Origin: Synergistaceae bacterium
GTDB lineage: Bacteria > Synergistota > Synergistia > Synergistales > Synergistaceae
NCBI GenBank assembly: GCA_012728235.1
Contig: JAAYFL010000038.1
Coordinates: forward strand, 1-64,000
DNA length: 64,000 bases
Direction: 5' to 3'
Every line of letters starts with the position of its first letter. The first letter of the stretch is position 1. Positions 34,431-42,374 of this stretch are shown one piece after another. The notes under the pieces are model-generated. The model made no database searches. It worked only from the letters and a program-made list of their open reading frames with translations, and was not told where the DNA came from. The translations under genes and the position numbers were made by a program.

Positions 34431-36260
34431 TTGAAAAAATATTTATTTTTTGGCCTAACCTTAAGTTTTTTAATTTCTTTAACATCCATATCTTTTGCTT
34501 GGGACGCAGCAACAGAAGTCAGGCGCTTAAACAAAGAGGCTCCGTCAATCGATGGGTTTTCCGGTTCTGGTGCTTTGATTTGGCTTAAAAATAATGAATT
34601 TAAAATGCTCAATGACGGAAGCATGGAAAACAATAGACAGACAATTATTTTAATAGGAGAGAATATTCCGGAAACATTGAAGACTATAAAACTGCCCGTT
34701 CCCGCAGAGGGATCCGTCGAAGTTTTGGAGGCTTCATGGTATAACCCAATGACGGGTTTGAAAGAAGGAACGCTTAACGTGCGAGACGAGCAGCTTGACG
34801 GAGGTGCCTTGGCAAAAGTTATCCAACCCACAAACGAGGTTGTTGGGAGAGCTATTGTTCTGAATGTGAAAGAGGTTCAAAAGAAAAGGTACGGTGTAGA
34901 CAGCACAATTGAAATGGCCGGCATTCTTCCCGTTTGGGAGCAAGTGGTAACTGTTGAAACTCCAGAGGGGCTTGAACTTAACTGGATTGCAAGAGATGTA
35001 AAAGAACCAGTTATTATGAAAAACAAAGGGACTCAATCTTACAAGTGGCAAGTTATGAATCAGGCTCCTTGGGCAGGTAAGGGATTTGTTGTTTATAAAA
35101 GACCCTCATTGACCTTCAGTTCTAAAAAAGGCGTCGAACAAAGTTTGAAAGAGATGAAAGTTTTGGCAGATTCTATTCCCACTCTCCCCTTTCCCATTGA
35201 ATTAAGTTCGAATGCGGAAAAAGCGGGGATATCCCTAATGGAATGGATGCAAAATCCATCACGTACTCTTACAAATTATCCCAGTAATTGGGTGCGTACC
35301 ACAGAACAGATTCCGGCAAAAGGTCCTTGGACACCATGGGAAAAGACCTTAATACTCAATAAATGGTTAAAGAAATTAGGTTGGGACACAAAAGTGTGGT
35401 GGCAAACTGAAAGTGAGTTGGACAAAGATAGCCCCGCATCCCGAACAACATGGACGGCACCGGTCTTAAACATACATACGGCTAAGGGGAAGCAGGAACA
35501 GTATCAGGCCGGGCAGGCTGCAGATTTTGGTGTGATTGCTCCAAATCTTGTTGGCACAACGCTTTATGTTCACAACGATAAGGTAGAAGAAAAAGGGTAT
35601 GAAAAAAAGAGGATATCTTCCGGGAATCCTTCGGATCATAAACTGGAGCTACTTTGGCTGTTGGAGATGGATGAAAATGGTGTTGCACAGGGGACACTAG
35701 ATTTTACGGCAACAGGGGGTTGGACAGTTCTTTTATCCTCAGGAAATATGCCGGAAAAAGAAAATCTCAGTGAATTTATTTCATCTCATATCAACTTCGC
35801 CTTACCGGGACTGCAGTTGATTCCGATAGGCGTGTCTCCTAAAAAAACAGGTTACAACATGAAATTTAATGTAAAGTGTCCTGCAGGAATCCTACATGCG
35901 AACAATCTCCTTTTACGTCTTCCTGGGGGGATACCGGTCAGAGTGGGAGAGATGATTGTAGAAAGTACTAACTATACACTTCGCTTCCCCTTCATTATGG
36001 ACCAGAAAGTGCGCATGCAAATGCCAAAAGGATATAACCTGCTCATGGAGCCATCCGTTAAGAAACTGGGAGTAGGAAGCAAGGCCGTGTTAAATGAATC
36101 CATTAATCATTGGCCAAAGAAAGCACAGCTTGTAGCGGACAGCACGTGGGTTGTAAAAACGACTTCAATAGACTCGAACTTGGCGTTAACTATGAGAGAT
36201 GAGTTAAATGCTTGTTTGAGATGGCCGTTATTAGATCTTCCATTTAGAAAAGGGAAGTAA
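34431..36260 (+). CDS. Exported protein of unknown function, possibly transglutaminase-like
   Basis: I do not recognise this gene. The 609-residue product starts at a TTG at 34431 (AGGGGG nine bases upstream) and has a good signal peptide: Lys-Lys, a hydrophobic core, and a likely cut after SISFA near residue 23. No membrane segment follows, so it should be periplasmic or surface-located. Residues about 300-400 (WTPWEKTLILNKWLKKLGWDTKVWW, then a proline/threonine-rich stretch, then QAADFGVIAPNLVGTTLYVHN) recall the DUF3857/transglutaminase-like layout, in which a peptide-processing domain is followed by lipid- or wall-related beta domains. I see no intact Cys-His-Asp triad. It lies between secA and argS and may share the secA transcript. 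Confidence 0.8.
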   Translation: MKKYLFFGLTLSFLISLTSISFAWDAATEVRRLNKEAPSIDGFSGSGALIWLKNNEFKMLNDGSMENNRQTIILIGENIPETLKTIKLPVPAEGSVEVLEASWYNPMTGLKEGTLNVRDEQLDGGALAKVIQPTNEVVGRAIVLNVKEVQKKRYGVDSTIEMAGILPVWEQVVTVETPEGLELNWIARDVKEPVIMKNKGTQSYKWQVMNQAPWAGKGFVVYKRPSLTFSSKKGVEQSLKEMKVLADSIPTLPFPIELSSNAEKAGISLMEWMQNPSRTLTNYPSNWVRTTEQIPAKGPWTPWEKTLILNKWLKKLGWDTKVWWQTESELDKDSPASRTTWTAPVLNIHTAKGKQEQYQAGQAADFGVIAPNLVGTTLYVHNDKVEEKGYEKKRISSGNPSDHKLELLWLLEMDENGVAQGTLDFTATGGWTVLLSSGNMPEKENLSEFISSHINFALPGLQLIPIGVSPKKTGYNMKFNVKCPAGILHANNLLLRLPGGIPVRVGEMIVESTNYTLRFPFIMDQKVRMQMPKGYNLLMEPSVKKLGVGSKAVLNESINHWPKKAQLVADSTWVVKTTSIDSNLALTMRDELNACLRWPLLDLPFRKGK

Positions 36261-36288
36261 GTTTTAATATTTGAGGGAGTGTTAAGGT

Positions 36289-37965
36289 TTGCAACAGATA
36301 ATTAAAGATTTAAAAGAACTATTAAATGACGCAGTATGTAAGGTGGCAAAAGAAAATAAAAGCGAGATTCCCAATAATTTTACGGTGGGATTAGAGCGAC
36401 CGAAACAAGCAAGTCATGGAGATTGGGCTTCAAATATTGCGATGCAATTGGCCAAGCCCTTTGGCACAGCTCCAAGGCAGATTGCCGCTAAAATAATAGA
36501 TGCACTTCCCCAAAACAATATCGTGAAAAACATAGAAGTGGCAGGTCCTGGTTTTTTAAATTTTACACTGAATACTACATGGATTACAGACACTGTTCAG
36601 ACAGCCATAGAAAAGGGCGAAAACTACGGGAGAACCAACGACGGGGAATCACGAAAAATCCAAGTTGAATTTGTCAGTGCAAATCCAACGGGTCCCCTTC
36701 ATTTGGGACACGGGAGAGGCGCTGCCGTCGGAGACATAACGGCATCCATTCTTGATTTTGCAGGATGGAATGTGGAGCGTGAATTTTACGTAAATGATGC
36801 AGGTCTCCAAATTGAATTGCTAGGAGAATCCGCCCGAGCTCGCTATTTCGAAGTGATTGGCCGAGGAGATGAGGCTCCCATTCCGGAAGATGGCTATCAC
36901 GGAGAATATATGGAAGACATAGCCAAAAGACTAGTAGAAAAATATGGGAAAGCTTTGGCAGATAAACCTAAAGAAGAAGCCCTTAAAATATTTTCAGAAG
37001 AAACTGTCAAAATGGTTCTCGAAATGATCAAGAAAGATCTTGGAGATTTTGGCGTGAATTTTGACGTATGGTTTTCTGAAAAAACACTATACACAAATAA
37101 TTTAATTGAACCAGCCATGGAGGCTCTCAAAAGTGGAGATTTCGCCTACGAACAGGATGGTGCTCTCTGGTTTAAGTCGACGTTATTCGGAGATGACAAA
37201 GATAGGGTATTAATAAGACAGAATGGTGTTCCTACCTACTTTACTTCTGATGTTGCTTATCTCAACAACAAGTTCGAACGTAAATTTGAAAAGCTTATCT
37301 ACGTTTGGGGAGCAGATCATCATGGCTATGTCCCGCGTATAAAGTCTGCCAATAAAGCATTTGGCAATAAAGAAGATTCTTTAGAAGTGCTCTTAATACA
37401 GATGGTTAATTTATTACGAGATGGCAAACCGGTACAGATGTCAAAACGAGCCGGCACTATTATTACCTTACGAGAAATAATAGATGAGGTTGGAGTTGAC
37501 GCCACCAGATTTTTCTTTGTAATGCGCCGTTGTGACAGCACCTTGGATTTCGATCTTGAACTCGCAAAGAAAGCGACATCAGAGAACCCAGTTTTTTATG
37601 TTCAATATGCATATGCACGCATTTGCAGCATATACAGAGAGCTTTCCGAAAGAAATATCGCAATGCCAGAAACAACAGATTTTGACGTATCAGTTTTAAC
37701 CAGTCCGTTAGAGACAGCTCTTGCACGGGAGATATCGCGTTTCCCTGAAGAAATATCCAAGGCTGCAGAAGAGTTGGCCCCTCACCAGATCGCTTACTAT
37801 GCAACCGATTTAGCCGAAGCATTCCATGCTTTTTACAATACAGAAAGAGTACTTGGTATGGAAGAGTCTATCATGAAAACTCGATTGTTATTAATTGAAG
37901 CAGCTCGTATTACATTGGGAAATGTATTAAAAATTCTTGGTGTGTCTGCACCTGAGAAAATGTAG
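36289..37965 (+). CDS. argS: Arginyl-tRNA synthetase
   Basis: This class I synthetase charges tRNA-Arg. The 558-residue chain has the N-terminal Add1 domain (about residues 1-90, with KQASHGDWASNIAMQLAK), the HIGH-type motif SANPTGPLHLGHGRGA near residue 130, and the KMSKS-region equivalent QMSKRAGTIITLREI near residue 385. It ends in a DALR anticodon-binding domain (YATDLAEAFHAFYN, ARITLGNVLKILGV). The start is TTG at 36289 with GAGGGAG about ten bases upstream. It follows the exported protein gene by 28 bases and precedes the FtsB/DivIC-like gene. Confidence 0.96.
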   Translation: MQQIIKDLKELLNDAVCKVAKENKSEIPNNFTVGLERPKQASHGDWASNIAMQLAKPFGTAPRQIAAKIIDALPQNNIVKNIEVAGPGFLNFTLNTTWITDTVQTAIEKGENYGRTNDGESRKIQVEFVSANPTGPLHLGHGRGAAVGDITASILDFAGWNVEREFYVNDAGLQIELLGESARARYFEVIGRGDEAPIPEDGYHGEYMEDIAKRLVEKYGKALADKPKEEALKIFSEETVKMVLEMIKKDLGDFGVNFDVWFSEKTLYTNNLIEPAMEALKSGDFAYEQDGALWFKSTLFGDDKDRVLIRQNGVPTYFTSDVAYLNNKFERKFEKLIYVWGADHHGYVPRIKSANKAFGNKEDSLEVLLIQMVNLLRDGKPVQMSKRAGTIITLREIIDEVGVDATRFFFVMRRCDSTLDFDLELAKKATSENPVFYVQYAYARICSIYRELSERNIAMPETTDFDVSVLTSPLETALAREISRFPEEISKAAEELAPHQIAYYATDLAEAFHAFYNTERVLGMEESIMKTRLLLIEAARITLGNVLKILGVSAPEKM

Positions 37966-38000
37966 CAATTTATCTAAAAAATCATAGGAGTAACTAAATT

Positions 38001-38306
38001 ATGAGAGCACCTCGATTAAGATGGGTAATATATTCCGCTATAGTAACTTTTCTTCTAGTTGTTTTGTTAGCTTCCTTCTTTCGAGAAATAAAAAGAGTGG
38101 ACACACTTTCAAAAGCATTGGACAGGAAAATGGAAGAACTTGTCCTTGAAAAGCGAAAGAGCCATCAGCTGCAACAAAAAATAGATTATTATAACTCACC
38201 TGAGGGCATTGCCAGATTAGCACGAGAACAGTTTGATCTTGTGCGTTCAGGTGAACAGATTTATAAAATAGAAATAGTTTCAAATGACAAAAACTTGCAA
38301 AGATAA
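38001..38306 (+). CDS. FtsB/DivIC-family septum formation protein
   Basis: This is a bitopic cell-division protein of the FtsB/DivIC family, 101 residues. Residues 8-25 (WVIYSAIVTFLLVVLLASF) form the single membrane segment. A coiled coil (about 30-65) follows, with the family motif YYNSPEGIARLAREQFDLVRSGEQIY near residue 63. Such proteins join FtsL/DivIB in activating septal wall synthesis. ATAGGAG precedes the ATG. It lies between argS and rpsF. I leave the symbol blank because the FtsB and DivIC names overlap. Confidence 0.85.
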   Translation: MRAPRLRWVIYSAIVTFLLVVLLASFFREIKRVDTLSKALDRKMEELVLEKRKSHQLQQKIDYYNSPEGIARLAREQFDLVRSGEQIYKIEIVSNDKNLQR

Positions 38307-38341
38307 GTTGTCAGTGTTAAAATATTTTGCTGTATGTCCCT

Positions 38342-38382
38342 GTCTCTTCAAAAAGAAGAGACCATAGACCAAGGGGAGGAGG
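38342..38382 (+). promoter_or_regulatory. Leader hairpin of rpsF
   Basis: GTCTCTTC (38342-38349) pairs perfectly with GAAGAGAC (38355-38362) around AAAAA. No T tract follows. The hairpin sits just before the AGGAGG site of rpsF, and the adjacent CCCT (38338-38341) could pair with AGGGG at the edge of that site. It may tune rpsF translation; it does not obviously match the known S6:S18-binding leader motif. Confidence 0.4.
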
Positions 38383-38390
38383 TGTTATTC

Positions 38391-38675
38391 GTGCGATCTT
38401 ATGAAATGGTAGTAATTCTTCAGGCAGATCTGGAGGACCACAATGCAGTCTCAGAAGAAATTGCAGAGGTCGTGCGTGGTTTAGGAGCTGAAGTAGAAAA
38501 AGTTGATCTTTGGGGTAAAAAGCGTTTTGCCTATCCTATCGAAAAACAAGTTGAGGGTTTTTACCTTCTCTACACATTCAAGCTCGATCCCGCGCAAATC
38601 AAGGAAATGGAACGAATCCTTAGATTGAAAAGCCAGGTTATTCGACACATGGTTGTTAATTTGGAGGAGAAGTAG
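38391..38675 (+). CDS. rpsF: 30S ribosomal protein S6
   Basis: This S18-binding protein of the 30S platform is 94 residues from the GTG at 38391. Conserved pieces are RSYEMVVILQADLEDHN, VEKVDLWGKKRFAYPIEKQVEGFYLLYTF and ERILRLKSQVIRHMVV. I prefer the GTG because AGGAGG is eight bases upstream and the family start (RSYE) is right after it; an upstream in-frame start at 38334 would add 19 unrelated residues. It heads the rpsF-ssb-rpsR operon; ssb starts five bases later. Confidence 0.96.
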   Translation: MRSYEMVVILQADLEDHNAVSEEIAEVVRGLGAEVEKVDLWGKKRFAYPIEKQVEGFYLLYTFKLDPAQIKEMERILRLKSQVIRHMVVNLEEK

Positions 38676-38680
38676 ACTTA

Positions 38681-39226
38681 ATGGCACGAGGATTTAATCG
38701 AGTTGTTATAATGGGAAATCTTGCGAGAGACCCTGATGTGAGATTTACCCCTAACAAACAAAAATTTGCTCGTTTCACGGTAGCAGTTGGACGCCAGTGG
38801 AAGAACAGAGCAACCGGAGAACTACAGAATCAAACAGATTTTATTCCCGTTGTTTCGTGGGGCTTTACCGCAGATATCGTAGAAAAATATCTAAGCAAGG
38901 GGCGCCCTGTGCTAGTAGAAGGTCGCATTACTGTGAGAAGTTTTGACGATCCCAAAACAGGCCAACGTCGTTGGATGACTGAAGTAGTAGCTGAAAATGT
39001 AGTGCTCTTGGGATCAGGTAGAAGAGACAGCAATGATACATCCGATTATTCGGATCGCTCCTCAGCCGCTTCTTATCAAGGAGAATATGGACAGCATACT
39101 GATGCAGTGCCTTCCGGTGATATGGCGAGCTTGAGGGAAGAAGATGGATTTGAAGAAGAATTCCCATTAGATGTGTCAGAGATGGATGATTCAGATGGCC
39201 CGGGAGATGTAGAGATACCGTTCTAG
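38681..39226 (+). CDS. ssb: Single-stranded DNA-binding protein
   Basis: This tetrameric OB-fold protein coats single-stranded DNA in replication and repair. The 181 residues comprise the OB domain (1-110, with FNRVVIMGNLARDPDVRFTP and FIPVVSWGFTADIVEKYLSKG), a flexible serine/glutamate-rich linker, and the acidic C-terminal tip ending in DVEIPF, which recruits partner proteins. It sits between rpsF and rpsR, as in many bacteria, so replication and ribosome supply are cotranscribed. Confidence 0.97.
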   Translation: MARGFNRVVIMGNLARDPDVRFTPNKQKFARFTVAVGRQWKNRATGELQNQTDFIPVVSWGFTADIVEKYLSKGRPVLVEGRITVRSFDDPKTGQRRWMTEVVAENVVLLGSGRRDSNDTSDYSDRSSAASYQGEYGQHTDAVPSGDMASLREEDGFEEEFPLDVSEMDDSDGPGDVEIPF

Positions 39227-39244
39227 GAAGAGGTGGAGTCTTAA

Positions 39245-39484
39245 ATGGAAGGTTCATTTAACCGTAAGCGTCGCAAGCGTAGACCAAAAGTATGTAATTT
39301 TTGTGTCGAAAAGGCTGAACACGTAGATTATAAAGAAGTTGAAAAACTTAAAAAATTTGTGACAGAGCGTGGAAAAATTGTTCCGCGTAGAGTAACAGGA
39401 GCATGTGCGAAGCATCAGCGCCAAGTAACAAGAGCAATAAAACGTGCAAGATTAATCGCATTACTTCCGTTTTCACAGGATTAA
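39245..39484 (+). CDS. rpsR: 30S ribosomal protein S18
   Basis: This partner of S6 in the 30S platform has 79 residues with CNFC and CAKH, the cysteine/histidine positions of the zinc-bearing S18 form, and the core [25 protein letters not shown]. The last gene of the rpsF-ssb-rpsR operon, it is followed by a strong terminator. Its ATG lies 19 bases after ssb and is preceded by AGGAAGAGG. Confidence 0.97.
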   Translation: MEGSFNRKRRKRRPKVCNFCVEKAEHVDYKEVEKLKKFVTERGKIVPRRVTGACAKHQRQVTRAIKRARLIALLPFSQD

Positions 39485-39510
39485 TTTTTAAATACAGCTG
39501 TTATAATGAG

Positions 39511-39538
39511 GAGAGGGCCTTTGGCTCTCTCTTTTTTT
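39511..39538 (+). terminator. Rho-independent terminator after rpsR
   Basis: GAGAGGGCC (39511-39519) pairs with GGCTCTCTC (39523-39531) with one G-U, a 3-base loop and a following run of seven T. It ends the rpsF-ssb-rpsR transcript. Confidence 0.92.
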
Positions 39539-39562
39539 AGATAAATATTCGGAGGACTAGAA

Positions 39563-40516
39563 GTGGACAATAAAAAAATCATTGAACTCATTCTTTGGGT
39601 TTTTATAAGTATTTCTATGTTTGTTTTTACCATAGGATTTGCTCTCTCATCTACATTTTTTGTGCTTATCGCACCCGTTCCCTTTATGTTGATAACGAGA
39701 AGGTATGGCCATAAAATAGCGTTTTTATCAGCGTTTATTGCTTCAGGCATAGTCTTTTTTTTGTTAGATCCCGTTGCTTCGCTTATGTTTGCGTTACTAT
39801 TTTGCCTAACAGGAATCGCCTTTGGTGTAATCTCAGTTAAAGTAAAAAGCGCTTCTGACTATATGCTAGCTGCTATTCTCGCATCTCTTTTTTCAAAAAT
39901 GATACTCGTTGTTATTTTTTCAAAGATAATAGGGGTTAATCCTTTCGTTATAGATGCTGATGCTACGTCCGGAATAATTTCTTCTGTAATAAAAGTATTC
40001 CCAAAAGTTGGAGCACAACTTTCCGTTTCTTCTATTGAAGAACAGATAAAAACAATGGCTAATAACTTATCATTACTTATGCCCGCAATGCTTATACTTT
40101 TCTCGGCTATGGACAGCTTAGCTTCATATTACTGTTCATCGTACATAATAAAACGTCTGAAATATGTACCCCTTGTAAAAATGCCTCCATTTAGTGAATG
40201 GCGTTGTCCTCAGAATATTTTCTGGGCTTTGTTTGCTTCGCTAATCATAGATTTAACCAGTAGGGCTTATCCTGAAGTAAGACAGTTGACGGTAATATCT
40301 GTTAATCTTTTAGAAATATTAAGGGCTGTTTTTATAGTTCAGGGATTGTCTCTTGCTTGGTATTTTATGACATTACGTAAAGTTCACAGAGTCCTTAAGG
40401 TTATGTTTGTGATTTTATCCATAATTTTTGCACCTCTTTCATATATTTTATATATAGTTGGAATTTTTGATATCTGTTATGATTTACGCAAGTTAATAAG
40501 GAGGAAAATGAAATGA
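39563..40516 (+). CDS. DUF2232 (YybS-like) polytopic membrane protein
   Basis: This is a multi-spanning membrane protein of 317 residues with about eight hydrophobic segments, for example 9-30, 34-52, 57-75, 77-95, 110-130, 170-190 and 270-310. The overall layout, and its place between rpsR and rplI-dnaB, match the DUF2232/YybS proteins of Firmicutes, whose function is unknown. The start is GTG at 39563 with GGAGGA nine bases upstream. Its stop overlaps the rplI ATG by four bases (ATGA), so rplI translation is probably coupled to it. Confidence 0.8.
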   Translation: MDNKKIIELILWVFISISMFVFTIGFALSSTFFVLIAPVPFMLITRRYGHKIAFLSAFIASGIVFFLLDPVASLMFALLFCLTGIAFGVISVKVKSASDYMLAAILASLFSKMILVVIFSKIIGVNPFVIDADATSGIISSVIKVFPKVGAQLSVSSIEEQIKTMANNLSLLMPAMLILFSAMDSLASYYCSSYIIKRLKYVPLVKMPPFSEWRCPQNIFWALFASLIIDLTSRAYPEVRQLTVISVNLLEILRAVFIVQGLSLAWYFMTLRKVHRVLKVMFVILSIIFAPLSYILYIVGIFDICYDLRKLIRRKMK

Positions 40517-40959
40517 AAGTCATTTTAAAACAAGACGTTAAAAAAGTAGGAATAAAAGGAGAAATACTCGAGGTCTCAGATGGGTATGCACGTAATTACT
40601 TGATAGCCCGTGGATTAGCAGAAGAAGCTACATCGGGCAAGATTCGTGAAAACAAAGAGTTAAAAAAAGCCCAAAAAGAAAAAGACGATAAAAAACTAAG
40701 TCTTGCTGAAGCTGCAAAAAGTAAAATAACAGGCAAGGTTGTGCTTATAAAAAGTACTACAGGTGATGGAGAAAAACTGTTTGGAAGTGTTACGACTGCG
40801 CAAATTGCAGACCAAATAGCATCCTCATATTCTGTCATAGTAGATAAAAAAGATATCAAACTAGACGATGTAGTCAAGCAAGTAGGTACATATCCATTTA
40901 AAGTTCGGCTATACACAAATGTTGAAGCTGATATGACATTGAAAGTGGAGACTGAATAA
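40513..40959 (+). CDS. rplI: 50S ribosomal protein L9
   Basis: This is an elongated protein of the large subunit. The 148 residues have the N-terminal domain (MKVILKQDVKKVGIKGEILEVSDGYARNYLIARGLA), a connecting helix (residues 41-75) and a C-terminal domain with TTGDGEKLFGSVTTAQIADQI. The length is normal. Its ATG overlaps the end of the DUF2232 gene, with AGGAGGAAA in front. dnaB begins two bases after the stop, the conserved rplI-dnaB pair. Confidence 0.97.
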   Translation: MKVILKQDVKKVGIKGEILEVSDGYARNYLIARGLAEEATSGKIRENKELKKAQKEKDDKKLSLAEAAKSKITGKVVLIKSTTGDGEKLFGSVTTAQIADQIASSYSVIVDKKDIKLDDVVKQVGTYPFKVRLYTNVEADMTLKVETE

Positions 40960-40960
40960 C

Positions 40961-42322
40961 TTGAACGTTGCCGGCGCAGCGGGAAGAATTCCCCCATTTA
41001 ATCTTGAAGCAGAGCGCTCCGTGCTTGGTGCGTGTCTTCTTGAGAAAGAAGCTTTATGCTCTGTTGTTGAGGAGCTACTGCCCGAAGACTTTTATGATCC
41101 CAGACACCGTGTCGCTTTCGAATTGATGAGCGACATGTATGAAAAGGGTATTCCAGTGGATTCCCTTTCATTCAAAGATGAATTGACAAAACGCAACCTT
41201 GAAGAGAAGACGGGGGGATTGCCTTTCATCGCGGCCCTCTTGGATGCGGTGACCACAACAGCAAATGTTGATTATCACATAGGTATAGTACGAGATAAAT
41301 CAGTACATAGAAACTTAATAAGAGTAGGAAGCGACATAACAAAGCTAGGTTTTGCAGAGGACAAAGAAGTTAATGAAATTCTAGAAACAGCAGAACAAAA
41401 GGTTTTTCAAATAGCACACAGCGGAGGAAGCACTACTACAATACGAGACTCAAAGCAGGTAGTGCAGTTAGCGTTAAGTGATATAGAAAAGAGACTGGTT
41501 AGCGGATTATCCATGACCGGTGTTCCAACAGGCTTTAAGGACTTCGATAAAATGTCGGGAGGACTTCAAGCAGGAAGCCTTTATATATTGGCGGCGAGAC
41601 CCTCCATGGGAAAAACCGCATGGGCAATAAATGTCGCCCAGCATGTTGCACTACAGGAAGATATTCCTGCACTGGTCTTCAGTCTAGAGATGTCTGGAGA
41701 ACAAATAGCACAACGGATGCTTTCCTCTGTTTCAAGAGTAAATTTGCGGCAACTGTATCTTTCGAAAAGCATTCAAAATGAACAGTGGAATAATCTTTCC
41801 ACAGCTGCGAAAAATCTCTCTTCTGCACCAATCTTTATAGATGACAGCTCTACTTTAGATACAATGGAGCTAAGATCACGTTGTAGGAGATTTTTTGCTA
41901 AACAAAAAACGGGGAAGGGTTTAATCGTTTTAGACTACCTCCAACTAATGAATTCAGCAAGAAGAGCAGAAAACCGTCAGCAGGAAGTTTCAGAGATATC
42001 AAGAGCATTAAAGGGGATTGCAAAAGAATTTAAAGTACCTGTTCTTGCTCTTTCTCAACTTTCACGTGACGTTGAGAAACGGGGAGGAAGCAAGAAGCCT
42101 CAACTCTCAGATCTTCGTGACAGCGGTGCGATAGAGCAAGACGCAGACATGGTAATATTTCTTTACAGAGACGCATATTACGCACATGAAGAAAGCCAAG
42201 ACTCGACTGCCGAAGTTATTATTGCAAAAAACAGATCCGGACCGACAGGGAGAGTCAATCTCGTCTTTTTTAAAGAATATTCAAGATTTGAAGATAGCAT
42301 CGTGAGTGGATATTCTGAATAG
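40961..42322 (+). CDS. dnaB: Replicative DNA helicase DnaB
   Basis: This hexameric helicase unwinds DNA at the replication fork. The 453 residues comprise the N-terminal primase-interacting domain (about 1-110, with PPFNLEAERSVLGACLL), a linker, and the RecA-like domain with Walker A ARPSMGKTAWAINVA near residue 213, LIVLDYLQLMN (Walker B region) and LSQLSRDVEKRG. No intein or insertion is present. The start is a TTG at 40961, two bases after rplI; GTGGAG lies in the rplI tail. Confidence 0.97.
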   Translation: MNVAGAAGRIPPFNLEAERSVLGACLLEKEALCSVVEELLPEDFYDPRHRVAFELMSDMYEKGIPVDSLSFKDELTKRNLEEKTGGLPFIAALLDAVTTTANVDYHIGIVRDKSVHRNLIRVGSDITKLGFAEDKEVNEILETAEQKVFQIAHSGGSTTTIRDSKQVVQLALSDIEKRLVSGLSMTGVPTGFKDFDKMSGGLQAGSLYILAARPSMGKTAWAINVAQHVALQEDIPALVFSLEMSGEQIAQRMLSSVSRVNLRQLYLSKSIQNEQWNNLSTAAKNLSSAPIFIDDSSTLDTMELRSRCRRFFAKQKTGKGLIVLDYLQLMNSARRAENRQQEVSEISRALKGIAKEFKVPVLALSQLSRDVEKRGGSKKPQLSDLRDSGAIEQDADMVIFLYRDAYYAHEESQDSTAEVIIAKNRSGPTGRVNLVFFKEYSRFEDSIVSGYSE

Positions 42323-42374
42323 TTGAAAATAACAAAACCTCGTCTTTTATAGTTTTAACAAAGGAGATTTTGTC

